From positions 19,494-83,493 of the forward strand of contig JAVJQA010000009.1 of assembly GCA_040218045.1 (NCBI GenBank): a stretch of DNA of 64,000 nucleotides, read 5' to 3'. The DNA comes from Marinoscillum sp040218045. GTDB lineage: Bacteria > Bacteroidota > Bacteroidia > Cytophagales > Cyclobacteriaceae. This document shows positions 1 to 8,700 of the stretch, one piece after another. Made by a program: the position numbers and the translations under genes. Positions within the stretch are counted from its first letter, which is position 1. Every line of letters begins with the position of its first letter. The notes under the pieces are model-generated. The model saw only the letters and a program-made list of their open reading frames with translations. It was not told where the DNA came from and made no database searches.

Positions 1-44
1 GGCAGTGGTCTCCCACACCTTTGCAACCATAAAATCAATACACT

Positions 45-446
45 ATGTTTACTGAAGAACAAATCAAAGCGGCACACGGCAAAGTAAAATCAGGTGCGGA
101 CTTCCCAGCCTACATCAAGGAAATTAAATCTCTGGGTGTTACGCATTATGAAACTTATGTTGCTGATGGGCATATTGACTATCACGGTGACAATGATCAT
201 ATAGCACAAGTACCAGCAAAATATGAGCCACTGGCAGTTGAGGACTATCCCAATAGCGAAAAGTTTAAGGAGCAGTTGATAGCCCACCAACAAGGCAAAA
301 CGGATTTCCTTACTTTTATCACCATGTGCGCAACCTTTGGCATTGAAAAATGGGCTGTCAGTATGGCTAGCATGACCTGCACGTATTATGACAAGGCAGA
401 CAATGAACTACTGGTGGAAGCGATACCACATGAAGGAGGTGCTTAA
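45..446 (+). CDS. DUF1398 family protein
   Basis: A 133-residue soluble protein that I recognise as the DUF1398 family (YbcV-like in enterobacteria), whose biochemical role is unknown. The N-terminal FTEEQIKAAHGKVKSGADFP, the following LGVTHYETYV segment and the central FLTFITMCATFGIEKW are typical of that family, and the length matches, so the gene looks complete. There is no signal peptide or membrane segment. The ATG at 45 is the only sensible start, because the family begins within a few residues of it. The stop is followed at once by a region that still reads like broken coding sequence (450-674), so this gene may once have had a downstream partner. Family assignment is fairly sure; function is not known. 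Confidence 0.8.
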   Translation: MFTEEQIKAAHGKVKSGADFPAYIKEIKSLGVTHYETYVADGHIDYHGDNDHIAQVPAKYEPLAVEDYPNSEKFKEQLIAHQQGKTDFLTFITMCATFGIEKWAVSMASMTCTYYDKADNELLVEAIPHEGGA

Positions 447-449
447 TGA

Positions 450-674
450 AATGATGATACACTCATCCTTCCATCCATTGAAAATGAATTATCCCGCATA
501 GATGCATATGAAAAACCCAGGTTCTGAGGAATCTGTATCAAGCAAAATGAATATAGAGAATTGCAATACAACCTTGAAACTAAAAAACCATTGCTTTGAA
601 GAATTATCGATTCTTTACAACTCACCCCATCCCCTATACTAGAGATTATCTATAGAGCGGAGTTCCGCGATTAG
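450..674 (+). pseudogene. decayed ORF with two internal TGA stops
   Basis: Directly after the DUF1398 stop, in the same frame, 75 codons read like protein apart from TGA at 525-527 and 597-599, ending at TAG 672-674. The pieces read NDDTLILPSIENELSRIDAY..., then GICIKQNEYRELQYNLET..., then RIIDSLQLTPSPILEIIYRA.... Both TGA codons sit where Trp would fit (RF-stop-GI, LL-stop-RI). TGA is a normal stop elsewhere here (yaaA ends in TGA), so a dead gene is likelier than recoding. I do not recognise the family. It has no start codon of its own, and chance open frame is a real alternative. Confidence 0.3.
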
Positions 675-709
675 AAATTTTTCAATAGACTAAAGTTTGG
701 GGTGAGTTG
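618..709. repeat. inverted repeat, 12-bp perfect arms
   Basis: The arm CAACTCACCCCA at 618-629 is exactly complementary to TGGGGTGAGTTG at 698-709, with a 68-nt spacer that itself holds the small hairpin GCGGAGTTCCGC. There is no T-run after either arm, so this looks more like a palindromic repeat or remnant than a terminator. Confidence 0.5.
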
Positions 710-727
710 GTCAGATTATGCGATTAA

Positions 728-843
728 GTCAAAGCCTCTCTCGAAAGCCCATTTCATAGCAATCGTTTGTGGGTTCCTTAAAACCCCAAAGATTCTTATC
801 TGGATAACTTAGAGAAAAGATTTCTCAAGAGAGGCCGTGACTG
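728..843. repeat. 116-bp imperfect palindromic element
   Basis: The left end (GTCAAAGCCTCTCTCGA) and the reverse complement of the right end (GTCACGGCCTCTCTTGA) match at about 14 of 17 positions. The spacer is about 80 bp and contains GGGTTCCTTAAAACCCC. The right end stops 6 bp before the stop codon of the TonB-like gene (849), so it may also serve as that gene's terminator. The arrangement resembles a small non-coding mobile or REP-like element. Confidence 0.5.
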
Positions 844-848
844 AGCAG

Positions 849-1535
849 TTAATCAAGTCTAAAGGTGATGGGCAGGATCATGCGTACTCTTACTTCTCTT
901 CCTCGTTGCTTTCCGGGGTTCCACTTTGGAGAATTCTTAAGTACTTCAACGGCGACCTCATCCAGACCTTCACCTACACCTCTAACAGCAATCACATCCG
1001 TAACTGTGCCGTCTTTATCAATGACGAACTGAACATATACTCTTCCTGTAATGTGAAGATTCCTGGCCATTCTGGGATAGGTGAGATTCTCAGAAACATA
1101 TTTATAAAAAGCCTTTTCTCCTCCTGGAAATGAGGGCATTTCCTCCACAAAAATCACGGGTTCCTCTACTGTTTCAACTGGCGGCCCGTCACCCAGGTCT
1201 ATTGGAATGTCCAAATCTAGATCCATATCTATCGGTGTATCATCCTTCACAGACTTTGCAAGCTCATCAATTATGAGAATTGGTGGATGGTTGTTTACTA
1301 CAGGACTTGGCTTTTTGATTTTAGGCTTAGGAGGAAGTGGTTCTGGAATTTTAGTGATCGGCATTTCATAAACAGGTTCGAAATGATCTTCTGGTGCGCT
1401 TAGGTCAAGGCCTCCAATTTCACTCTTCCAGTTAAAAGCGACTATGGTCAAGGTCAGCGTAATCGCCAACCCGATATTTAAAAATAGTGGCCGTTTTGAC
1501 TCCAGGTCTTTTGATTCATTTTTCTTTAACTCCAT
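849..1535 (-). CDS. TonB C-terminal domain protein (energy transducer type)
   Basis: A 228-residue inner-membrane-anchored periplasmic protein of the TonB family. It has a short charged N-terminus, one membrane anchor (about residues 17-36, LFLNIGLAITLTLTIVAF), a proline-rich and acidic linker (about 45-130, with EPLPPKPKIKKPSP) and a C-terminal TonB domain (about 135-228) with the Bacteroidota-style PSFPGGEKAFYKY lead, YPRMARNLHITGRVYVQFVI and a final MILPITFRLD. Such proteins couple the proton-motive force to TonB-dependent outer-membrane receptors; no ExbB/ExbD or receptor gene lies nearby, so the partner is unknown. The ATG at 1535 gives a normal N-terminus. The upstream neighbour on the plus strand is a broken gene, and the gene appears to stand alone. 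Confidence 0.88.
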   Translation of the reverse strand: MELKKNESKDLESKRPLFLNIGLAITLTLTIVAFNWKSEIGGLDLSAPEDHFEPVYEMPITKIPEPLPPKPKIKKPSPVVNNHPPILIIDELAKSVKDDTPIDMDLDLDIPIDLGDGPPVETVEEPVIFVEEMPSFPGGEKAFYKYVSENLTYPRMARNLHITGRVYVQFVIDKDGTVTDVIAVRGVGEGLDEVAVEVLKNSPKWNPGKQRGREVRVRMILPITFRLD

Positions 1536-1626
1536 TGTTTAGTTGTTTAAATGGTAAATGTTTTACTACCATCAATCCAGCTGTTGGAGAAAAGTCACAT
1601 TTATAACTAAAAAATATTGGAAATGA

Positions 1627-1938
1627 TATGGCCTGAAATCCACCGTTCATGAACTAAAAACGCCTGATAATTTTGATCTTACCCCAGAGGTAGATAACGA
1701 ACCACTGGAGGTATGGAGTTTTACAGCTATTGATTTATTTAATGAACGCATTTCTGGAGCGGTTAGGCTTAAAAATGGCAATACGCTCATTTGTGAAGGT
1801 GATTATGGCCTTTGGAAAGTGACACCTCAAAAAGAGATGGCTTGGAAATATAAGGCCTCAAATAACGTTTGGAGAGCATATAGCTATTTGGCGACAGATT
1901 CCGAAATCATTAATTTGAACCTACAGTCCTCTGACTAA
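1627..1938 (+). pseudogene. C-terminal remnant of an aryl-sulfate sulfotransferase-like protein
   Basis: An open frame of 103 codons with no start codon, bounded upstream by TGA at 1624-1626. It reads YGLKSTVHELKTPDNFDL..., then GAVRLKNGNTLICEGDYGLW, then KVTPQKEMAWKYKASNNVWRAY. The NGNTLICEG...VTP...W.Y block and the closing NNVWRAY are typical of the last blades of the arylsulfotransferase (ASST) beta-propeller. A complete family member is several hundred residues, so only the tail remains. It starts just outside the TonB-like gene promoter, which suggests a deletion joined the two. It cannot encode a working enzyme. Confidence 0.6.
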
Positions 1939-1957
1939 ATTTCATTGATCCAGGGTA

Positions 1958-2037
1958 AAAGCACCTGCTTACTTTAAAGATCCTGCTGTGAAAATGCTGC
2001 GAGGAACATTTTCAGGATAAAAGTAAGCAGGTGTTTT
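1958..2037. terminator. long bidirectional hairpin terminator
   Basis: The arm AACACCTGCTTACTTT (left copy GCACCTGCTTACTTT at 1961-1975) pairs with AAAGTAAGCAGGTGTT near 2019-2036. A nested second stem, ATCCTG/CAGGAT with AAAATG/CATTTT, fills most of the loop. It sits just after the stop of the SMP-30 gene (read leftwards) and ends in short T/A tracts on both sides. It probably ends that gene's transcript. Confidence 0.65.
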
Positions 2038-2044
2038 AATGTTA

Positions 2045-2962
2045 TTACCACCTCACTCCTTTCACCTTCATTTTAAGGGTATAGACAGACTTCATTGCAG
2101 TAATGAAGAGAATATCCTGATCTGGCCCACCGAAAGTAACATTGGCTGTCCAGCTTTCATTTACCGGGATGTGTTCAATTTGCACCCCGGTGCTGTCAAA
2201 AACCGTCACACCATCGCCGGTCACATAGATATTGCCTTCATTGTCCACGGTCATACCGTCCGAGCCCATATCTGCAAATAACTTCTTATTACTGAGTGCT
2301 CCTGCCGAATCAATTTGATAGACAAAGATTTTCTTGCCAGTATTGTCTGCTACATACAATTTAGACTGGTCAGGTGTTCCAATGATCCCATTTGGACGGA
2401 TCAAGGTTGTATCTAGTACGATCGGCTGCTCCGCTCCTGCTGGAAGATAGAATACTTTACAGTTGCTCTGCTGCTGGCTTGTATCTGCCCAGTACCATCG
2501 CTTGTAGAATGGATCCGTAAAGTAAATGCCACCTTTAGCATCCAGCCACATATCATTTGGCCCATTGTACTTCTCATCTTCAAAACCCTTGAGCATCACT
2601 TCATAGCTTTTATCCTCCATGTTGATTTTCCAAAGCTCATTGTCCAGATCGGCACAAGCCAAAAGTTTGCCACTGTGATCGATATATAAGCCATTCGATC
2701 TACCAGTGCTATCCATGAACACGGTAAGTTCGCCATTTGGTGCCCATTTCCAGATCTTGTCATTGGGCTGATCAGTGAAGTACACGTTGCCAGCTTTATC
2801 TGATGCTGGTCCTTCAGTGAATTTGAACTGATCAGAAACCTGCTGAAGCTCAGCGTCATCAGCAATGACTGGGGAAGTATTTTCTACTTCGGCTGCCTTT
2901 TTTGGCCCGCAGGCTATGATTAAAGACAGTAAAAAAATGCAATAAATGTTAAGATGATTCAT
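2045..2962 (-). CDS. SMP-30/gluconolactonase-like lipoprotein
   Basis: A 305-residue lipoprotein with an SMP-30/gluconolactonase/LRE-type six-bladed beta-propeller. The N-terminus has a lipobox (LIIAC, Cys18), so the enzyme is probably anchored in the outer membrane or periplasmic face. Family metal and active-site positions are visible: FTEGPA (Glu), YNGPNDMWLD (Asn), LIRPNGI (Asn) and GSDGMTVD (Asp). Family members hydrolyse sugar lactones or similar esters, but the exact substrate cannot be told from sequence. The C-terminal TFGGPDQDILFITA motif is also typical. The gene is single, with a strong hairpin just downstream. The start at 2962 is supported by the lipoprotein signal. Confidence 0.85.
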   Translation of the reverse strand: MNHLNIYCIFLLSLIIACGPKKAAEVENTSPVIADDAELQQVSDQFKFTEGPASDKAGNVYFTDQPNDKIWKWAPNGELTVFMDSTGRSNGLYIDHSGKLLACADLDNELWKINMEDKSYEVMLKGFEDEKYNGPNDMWLDAKGGIYFTDPFYKRWYWADTSQQQSNCKVFYLPAGAEQPIVLDTTLIRPNGIIGTPDQSKLYVADNTGKKIFVYQIDSAGALSNKKLFADMGSDGMTVDNEGNIYVTGDGVTVFDSTGVQIEHIPVNESWTANVTFGGPDQDILFITAMKSVYTLKMKVKGVRW

Positions 2963-3002
2963 TAGGTTAGATATAGTTTATAAGTAATTGATTCATAATA
3001 TG

Positions 3003-4364
3003 TTAAATAGCAATAATCTTAGGCTTATGTTTGATCATATAAGCCTGGATGATCGCCATTTTCTCGATAGAGTTATTGTCTACATTCAAGCGATCCTTTA
3101 AAGCACTCAAGTCATCAATGGCATCATCTTGGTGATCGATTAGGCCATAACCAATGTATTGGTGACCTTCTATCATGATGAAAGGCTGCTGGCTCTGTGT
3201 TCGCTGGTCCAGGATCACAAAATTACTTTGACTAAAGGTCTTTTGCGACAATGCCTGCTCTACCCGCAGATTGTAACTCTTCACTGGTTCCAACTGCCTA
3301 CATGCTCCCATACAGCCTTGCTTTTCACAATTCGAACCTGCATGGATGCTGCACAAATTACCACAAAGTTGATATTGCTTAACCAGTTTGCGCAAGTAAA
3401 CCTCGCCTTCCTTTTTAGTATTGAACGAACAAGTACCAATCGTTCGACCATTGGCAGCAGGCATGAGGTTAAGGTGCAAATAACCAAACAGATCTACCGA
3501 ATTAGTTAGCTCCCACTTTGACTTCTTTCCGGGAATTGAATTGAAATTTGGTTCATGTTTGTCAATGGCTTCAGGCAATTTCAGTTTAGCGATCAGTTCA
3601 CTTCCGGTTTCCTCAAAATCAATATCCGCCATGATAGATCTCAATTCAACGCTTTTTTTGGATTTACTGGTGAAAAGCGAAGTGACCTTTTTGAAGACAT
3701 TGCTGCTCGCTCCTATATAGACCACTTTGCCGATTTCGTCATAAAAATAAAATAAGCCGGCAGTTTCCGGTAATCGATCCACAACCGATCGGTCCATGTG
3801 TACAGGAAGGCCTGTAAGCCATTTTTCATCTGTCATGGTGGGATGACCCTCCGCCTCTTGATAAATCAGGTGAAATAGCTCAACGGTAGCCTCAGCATCT
3901 CCTCTGGCCCTATGCCGCCCATTGATTGGGATCCCCAGGTCAGCGCAAATATTCCCCAAACCATAACTCCGATGGCCGGGAATGTATTTTCTGGCCAATC
4001 TTACCGTACATAGTTTAGGTCTTTGATAGTCATACCTCATTCGGCCGAATTCGGAGCGAAGCATTCCATAATCGAAATTGACATTGTGTGCCACAAAAAT
4101 GGCTCCCTGAGTAATCTCTATGACCTGTTGTGCTATTTCTTCGAAAAGGGGTGCTCCGGATACCATGTCATCATCTATGCCCGTCAGCTGGGTAATGAAT
4201 GGGGGAATCGGTATTTCCGGGTTGATCAGGGAAGAAAACTCATCTACAATACTCTCTCCGTCATAGAGAAAAATACTAATATCAGTCAACCTGGAAAACC
4301 TCGGGATCCCTCCGGTAGTTTCCGTATCGATTATTGCATAAAGTTTATTTTTCGAACTGGGCAT
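3003..4364 (-). CDS. DEDDh exonuclease fused to a GIY-YIG domain
   Basis: A cytoplasmic nuclease fusion of 453 residues. The N-terminal half is a DnaQ/PolC-type 3'-5' exonuclease: ExoI IIDTETTG (D13, E15), ExoII HNVNFDYGML and ExoIII HRARGDAEAT, the DEDDh set. It is followed by a GIY-YIG endonuclease-like domain (LFYFYDEIGKVVYIGAS). The C-terminal third has cysteines (CGNLCSIHAGSNCEKQGCMGAC) that could bind metal. This architecture is known as epsilon-like/UvrC-like fusions in Bacteroidota and is thought to act in DNA repair; it is not the replicative epsilon subunit. I place the start at the ATG at 4364 (MPSSKNKLYAIIDTETTG), not the upstream ATG at 4499, because the 45 extra residues look unlike the family. 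No operon partner is visible. Confidence 0.82.
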   Translation of the reverse strand: MPSSKNKLYAIIDTETTGGIPRFSRLTDISIFLYDGESIVDEFSSLINPEIPIPPFITQLTGIDDDMVSGAPLFEEIAQQVIEITQGAIFVAHNVNFDYGMLRSEFGRMRYDYQRPKLCTVRLARKYIPGHRSYGLGNICADLGIPINGRHRARGDAEATVELFHLIYQEAEGHPTMTDEKWLTGLPVHMDRSVVDRLPETAGLFYFYDEIGKVVYIGASSNVFKKVTSLFTSKSKKSVELRSIMADIDFEETGSELIAKLKLPEAIDKHEPNFNSIPGKKSKWELTNSVDLFGYLHLNLMPAANGRTIGTCSFNTKKEGEVYLRKLVKQYQLCGNLCSIHAGSNCEKQGCMGACRQLEPVKSYNLRVEQALSQKTFSQSNFVILDQRTQSQQPFIMIEGHQYIGYGLIDHQDDAIDDLSALKDRLNVDNNSIEKMAIIQAYMIKHKPKIIAI

Positions 4365-4520
4365 AAAGACTCTTGCAAGATAATAAATCGTGAAGACTAC
4401 CACTTTAATTTTAACCGATTGAGTTAGGGTAAACACATTTAAAAATATCTCCCTTGAAATCCTTTCGTTTTGCCCTAACCCTGAAGTGTATCGAAGCATT
4501 CAATCCTGAATCAATGCCCT

Positions 4521-4704
4521 TTAGTTAGTGCTTGTCTATAAACTCAGAGTCTGAGTCAAAATGTTCGAGATCAAGGTGCGGCCGGCAAGGCTTGTGTAGT
4601 TTTCAAAATGTGAGTTTACCCTCGTAAATCGGTCCGCCGAAGCGGATCATTTTTGAAAACAAGCGTAACGCAGAGATCGGACATTATGGACAGACTCTAG
4701 TTAA
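4521..4704. repeat. 184-bp palindromic, MITE-like element
   Basis: The 21-bp ends are imperfect terminal inverted repeats: TTAGTTAGTGCTTGTCTATAA at the left and, on the other strand, TTAACTAGAGTCTGTCCATAA at the right (about 15 of 21 identical). Inward matches continue: AATGTTCGAGATC/AATGTCCGATCTC, then GGCTTGT...TTTTCAAAATG/CGCTTGTTTTCAAAAATG. The whole stretch folds as one long hairpin and has no gene. This is the form of a non-autonomous transposable element or a large REP-like repeat. Confidence 0.6.
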
Positions 4705-4981
4705 GCTCGAATCACACTTTAAAAGCTTAACTAAACGGCATGAAATCCTGAATATGCTGTTTCAACATTTAATACCGAGTAAATAAACAGCATTGAAAAG
4801 TCAACGTTTAGAGATCTTTAAGAAGGCGTTTGCCCTATCGATGGAGTTGGTTTAATTTCATCATGAATAGGTTGTGATATGATCTTATAAGTTTTGGTTA
4901 TTCCAGTAACCTTATATTCGCATCCGAAAGGAACAAATAATCCGTAAATGGTCTTATTAACTTATCAAGCCAAATTGAAAT

Positions 4982-5746
4982 ATGATTGCTATTGTATCTC
5001 CAGCAAAAACCTTAGATTTCGAAACCCAAATAGATACCGAACGCACAAAGGCCAGATTCTTTGATCGGTCAAAAATACTTTTAGACGTGCTAAGGGAAAA
5101 GACTGAAGAAGACATCCAGTCCATGATGAGCATCAGTGATAAACTAGCCCAGCTTAACGTAGAGCGCTTCCAAAACTTTTCTACCCGACATACAACCTAT
5201 AACTCCAAGCAAGCCATGTTTGCCTTTCAGGGAGATGTTTACCAGGGACTAGGTGCAGGGTCTTTTACTTCTGAGGATGTAGCATTTGCCCAGGATCATT
5301 TTAGAATCCTCTCTGGGCTCTATGGATTATTGAGACCTCTTGATGCGATCCAGCCATACAGGTTGGAAATGGGCACCCAGTTACAAGTGAATGGCTCCCG
5401 GAATCTCTACGAATTTTGGGGAAGTGATATTGCTAAAAAACTGAGACGTGACCTGAAAGACCAGGGAGATAATGTATTGATCAATTTAGCTTCTGTTGAA
5501 TATTTTAAATCCGTTGATTTAAAGGCACTTAAAGCCAAAGTGATCGATGTGGATTTTAAGGATTTCAGCAATGGTGAGTATAAGATTGTTTCCTTTTATG
5601 CCAAAAAAGCTCGGGGTTTAATGTCCAGGTATATCATCAAAAACAAAGTAACTGATATAGAGGTTCTTAAGGGCTTCGACTATGAGGGTTACTACTTTGA
5701 TGAAGCCAATTCCAACGAGACTACTTTGGCTTTTAGGAGAGGGTGA
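4982..5746 (+). CDS. yaaA: Peroxide stress protein YaaA (DUF328)
   Basis: A 254-residue cytoplasmic protein of the YaaA/DUF328 family, which in E. coli lowers free iron and protects DNA during hydrogen peroxide stress. The family signature is clear from the first residues (MIAIVSPAKTLDFE) and through QAMFAFQGDVYQGL, ILSGLYGLLRPLD, YRLEMGTQL, LINLASVEYFKSV and the C-terminal VSFYAKKARGLMSRYI. Length is normal, so the gene is intact. Its last 39 bp (5708-5746) are repeated at 11859-11897, on the far side of the giant gene that follows. The 3' end therefore looks like an insertion target that was restored by the incoming DNA. It stands alone on the plus strand and is convergent with the giant gene. 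Confidence 0.93.
   Translation: MIAIVSPAKTLDFETQIDTERTKARFFDRSKILLDVLREKTEEDIQSMMSISDKLAQLNVERFQNFSTRHTTYNSKQAMFAFQGDVYQGLGAGSFTSEDVAFAQDHFRILSGLYGLLRPLDAIQPYRLEMGTQLQVNGSRNLYEFWGSDIAKKLRRDLKDQGDNVLINLASVEYFKSVDLKALKAKVIDVDFKDFSNGEYKIVSFYAKKARGLMSRYIIKNKVTDIEVLKGFDYEGYYFDEANSNETTLAFRRG
5708..5746 (+). repeat. left 39-bp direct repeat (att-like, yaaA 3' end)
   Basis: This 39-bp stretch is the 3' end of yaaA including its stop codon. It matches 11859-11897 at 37 of 39 positions. The two differences are G to A changes, one giving Arg to Lys and the other TGA to TAA, so the second copy still reads SNETTLAFKRG-stop. Direct repeats that keep a gene's 3' end are typical of integrative elements. Confidence 0.8.
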
Positions 5747-5775
5747 CTGAGTGTCCAAAGCACTTGGAAAATGTC

Positions 5776-8700
5776 TCAATCATCAGGCACAAAATCTGTC
5801 GAGTAAAAGTCATAGTTGAACAACTTGTCGGCATTGATAAGCTTATTACCTAGCTCTTTGCATAAACGTTGAATATAACCGTTATTTATGTGGAACCGCT
5901 CCTGGGCTGCATAAAAATGCTCTTGGTCATCATTGAAATCGTCATCTAGGTAATACATGCCATTTATAGTGTGGGTGTAGGGATCCATTCCTCGATGTGT
6001 TTGCATCGCTGTTACAAAGTGATACTTGGCCTTGGCCCATTGGTATTGCTTATTCAGAAAATCGTTCTCACGCTCCAGGGTAATGTACTCGAGGTTTTCA
6101 AATACTTCGAATTGCAATTCTGGAAATTCCTCCAGAGCTTCCAGCCAATAAGCCAGCTCATAATGGGCAAAGCCAAAATAAATGTTGGGCACCTGAAAGC
6201 TGGCTTCAATCACGTTGAGCTTGGAAATGATTTCGTTGTATGAATAGAGAGCGTCACTAAAAATCTTGAGTAGATCTTCATCTCTACTTAAAATTCTGAA
6301 ATAATTTCGCTTCCGAATCCCCAGTTTTCTTAGTTCAAACAATGACGCTTTCCTGCTTTTTTTCTTTGATTCAATCAAGGCTATTAAGTTGAGCTTCGCA
6401 GCTTTGACTTTGGTGTAATCAAATATTTTCAACTTAAAGAATTTCTTTAATTTCGTACCTCTTATAAACAGTTCATGTATTCGGTTCATTTGATTGGAGT
6501 TGTCTATAAAGGGATGAGTTTTCAGATACTTATGGCAGAAACCTTCATATTTATCCTGGTTATTCTTCCATTCACATGAGTTGAGTCGAAATTGTATTTT
6601 CTCCATCAACACATAAACTTCCTTTTGTTCCGATGCAATGCTTGACCCTTTATAAAATTCAAAGTCAATATTTGGATAAGGAGGTTCATTTCTATGACCA
6701 TTTCCATTGGCTACCCTAACCTGCCTCTTAATTCTATAAAATGATGATTTTGCTTCCGCTCTATTCTTAAATGGTTTCTGCAAATGACTCTCTACGACTT
6801 TCTGCACATTGAGAACGTGACTGGTTCGCTCACTACTAGACACTAGACCTCCTGCATTCTTATAATTCGCCATATCCTGCCATGGCGTATCTTGGTATGC
6901 TTTATTAACTTTGGTGACATACGGAATCAAAAGCTCGGTGTCAATTTTAAAGAGCAATTCATCTCTTTCAACTTTAGTTAACGAGCTACTAACTGTCTTT
7001 TCGATTCCCTGAGCAATAAAAATACAATCATCAATCAAGGTCATGATTTTTTGAAGCTGAAAGGCTGACTTGAGGTTTTTATAGGTTTTATGGTATAGTG
7101 CAGCACTTATTAAATAGGCAGTAACTACACCTTGAATACTGAAAACCTTACTATCAAGGGAATTAAGAATATCATTAGAGTCTTCCTCAGTACAGTTTGA
7201 ATGTCGAGCGAAGAGTACGTCATTCAATTTCGTGATCAGATTTAGTAAAAGCTGTAGGTCTCTTAATACCGAGGCTTGTGTCCAATTCCTTTTATCCTGA
7301 CTGATTGACGACAAGATTGAATTCCCCAAATCAGAATAGCAATTAGCTAAAGTATTGAGTTTGATAGATCGTGGATTTGTATACTCCGGCGATCCGATAC
7401 CTTTATTTATATATTCTACGGCCTCTCTGTATTTATTCAAAATTAACCCTCCAAAAAACCTGTAGTCTCCAGTTTTGGATTTTATTTTTTGAAAAAGCAC
7501 ATGATATGTGCCGTTATCTCCTTCGCTTCCTTGATAAAAACCGGCAGTTCTGTCTTTTGATGCTATACCTTTCCAAAACACATCTATTGAGAGCAGATAA
7601 AAGATCATTCCCTGGACAGGGAGGTTGTAATCTCTTTTGGCTAATTCGTTTGGCTCAACCCCCTCGTTCGTAGCCACTTTTTGCTTGGTAAGGTCTTTGG
7701 TATTACTCCAATCCTTCAGCATGCCGTTTTTGAAATAGAGTAGATCTCCGATTTTGTTCAGAAACTCCACCTCTATCATATAGGGCACATGTGTGTTCGT
7801 CATGCGACAGATAAAATCGAAATCTTTCAATGTTGACTCAATACTCTTGTTGGTAATGGCATTGATCCCGTCCTTTTCAAGTATTGAAAGCGCAGCTATA
7901 AAGGGTTGATAGAGGAGTCTTAGGTTTTCGAAGGTGAAAAGCTTACCATTCGTCTGAATATGCTTTTTACTGGCTGCCTGTTGGTTGATATAAGTTTTGA
8001 AAAAGTGATTGCCTCCGAAGCTGAAGAATTTCCCGTTCTTTTTACCTACAATTACGAAAATCCGATCACGATCTTGAAATAAGTTATAAAAAAGCAGCGC
8101 TACTACTCTAACCTGCTCCCATTGTTCAAACGTTTCGTAAACCTTCGCAATCCTGAGGGCCCAGTTATTAACTATTGACCTCACACGACATGGATCAGAG
8201 CACCCCAGAGCATCAAAGCATTTATCGAAAGTCATAGTTTCCAAATCCTGATCTAGTTTAGAAAAACTATGACCACTTTGATCGAAAGCCGCATAAAGTG
8301 ACGATAGTCCCACTTTACCAATTTGTTTCGAGATAAATTCGACTGCATGATCGTAAGTAATTACCTTTTCTTCATACCCAAACTTACTGGTATCTACATC
8401 CCTCAAGTTCAATATCTCTTGTTTTAACCGGTCATAGGTCATCAAGGCTGAGTCGTAGTTGTTTTGCTTTTCAAAAGCCAAACCTAACTTCAGGGAATTT
8501 CGGACATAGATAATTGCGTTAAAAATGTAGTTTTTAGAAGTTTCATCCAGTAAATACCTTAGCTCTTGGATGGCATCCATGTAGTATAGCACAGCATTGT
8601 CATACTCCTGGTCGTAATACTCCAGGTCACCAAGGATCATGTTGGTAAAACTCAATGAATGAATAAACTTCTGATCATCATTTTTACTTTCTCCGCTTAA

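Noticed and set aside
447..674. TGA recoded as Trp as an explanation for the broken frame
   Set aside because: TGA ends real genes in this window (for example yaaA), so a general recoding is excluded; decay is simpler.
618..709. Terminator function for the 12-bp inverted repeat
   Set aside because: The spacer is 68 nt and no T-run follows either arm.
837..1133. 98-aa plus-strand open frame
   Set aside because: It lies wholly antisense to the well-supported TonB-like gene and has no family features.
4365..4499. 45-residue N-terminal extension of the exonuclease
   Set aside because: The extra residues (starting at ATG 4499) do not resemble the family; the exonuclease motif begins 13 residues after ATG 4364.
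5747..5775. Terminator between yaaA and the giant gene
   Set aside because: Only a 5-bp stem (TCCAA/TTGGA) is present, with no T-run.
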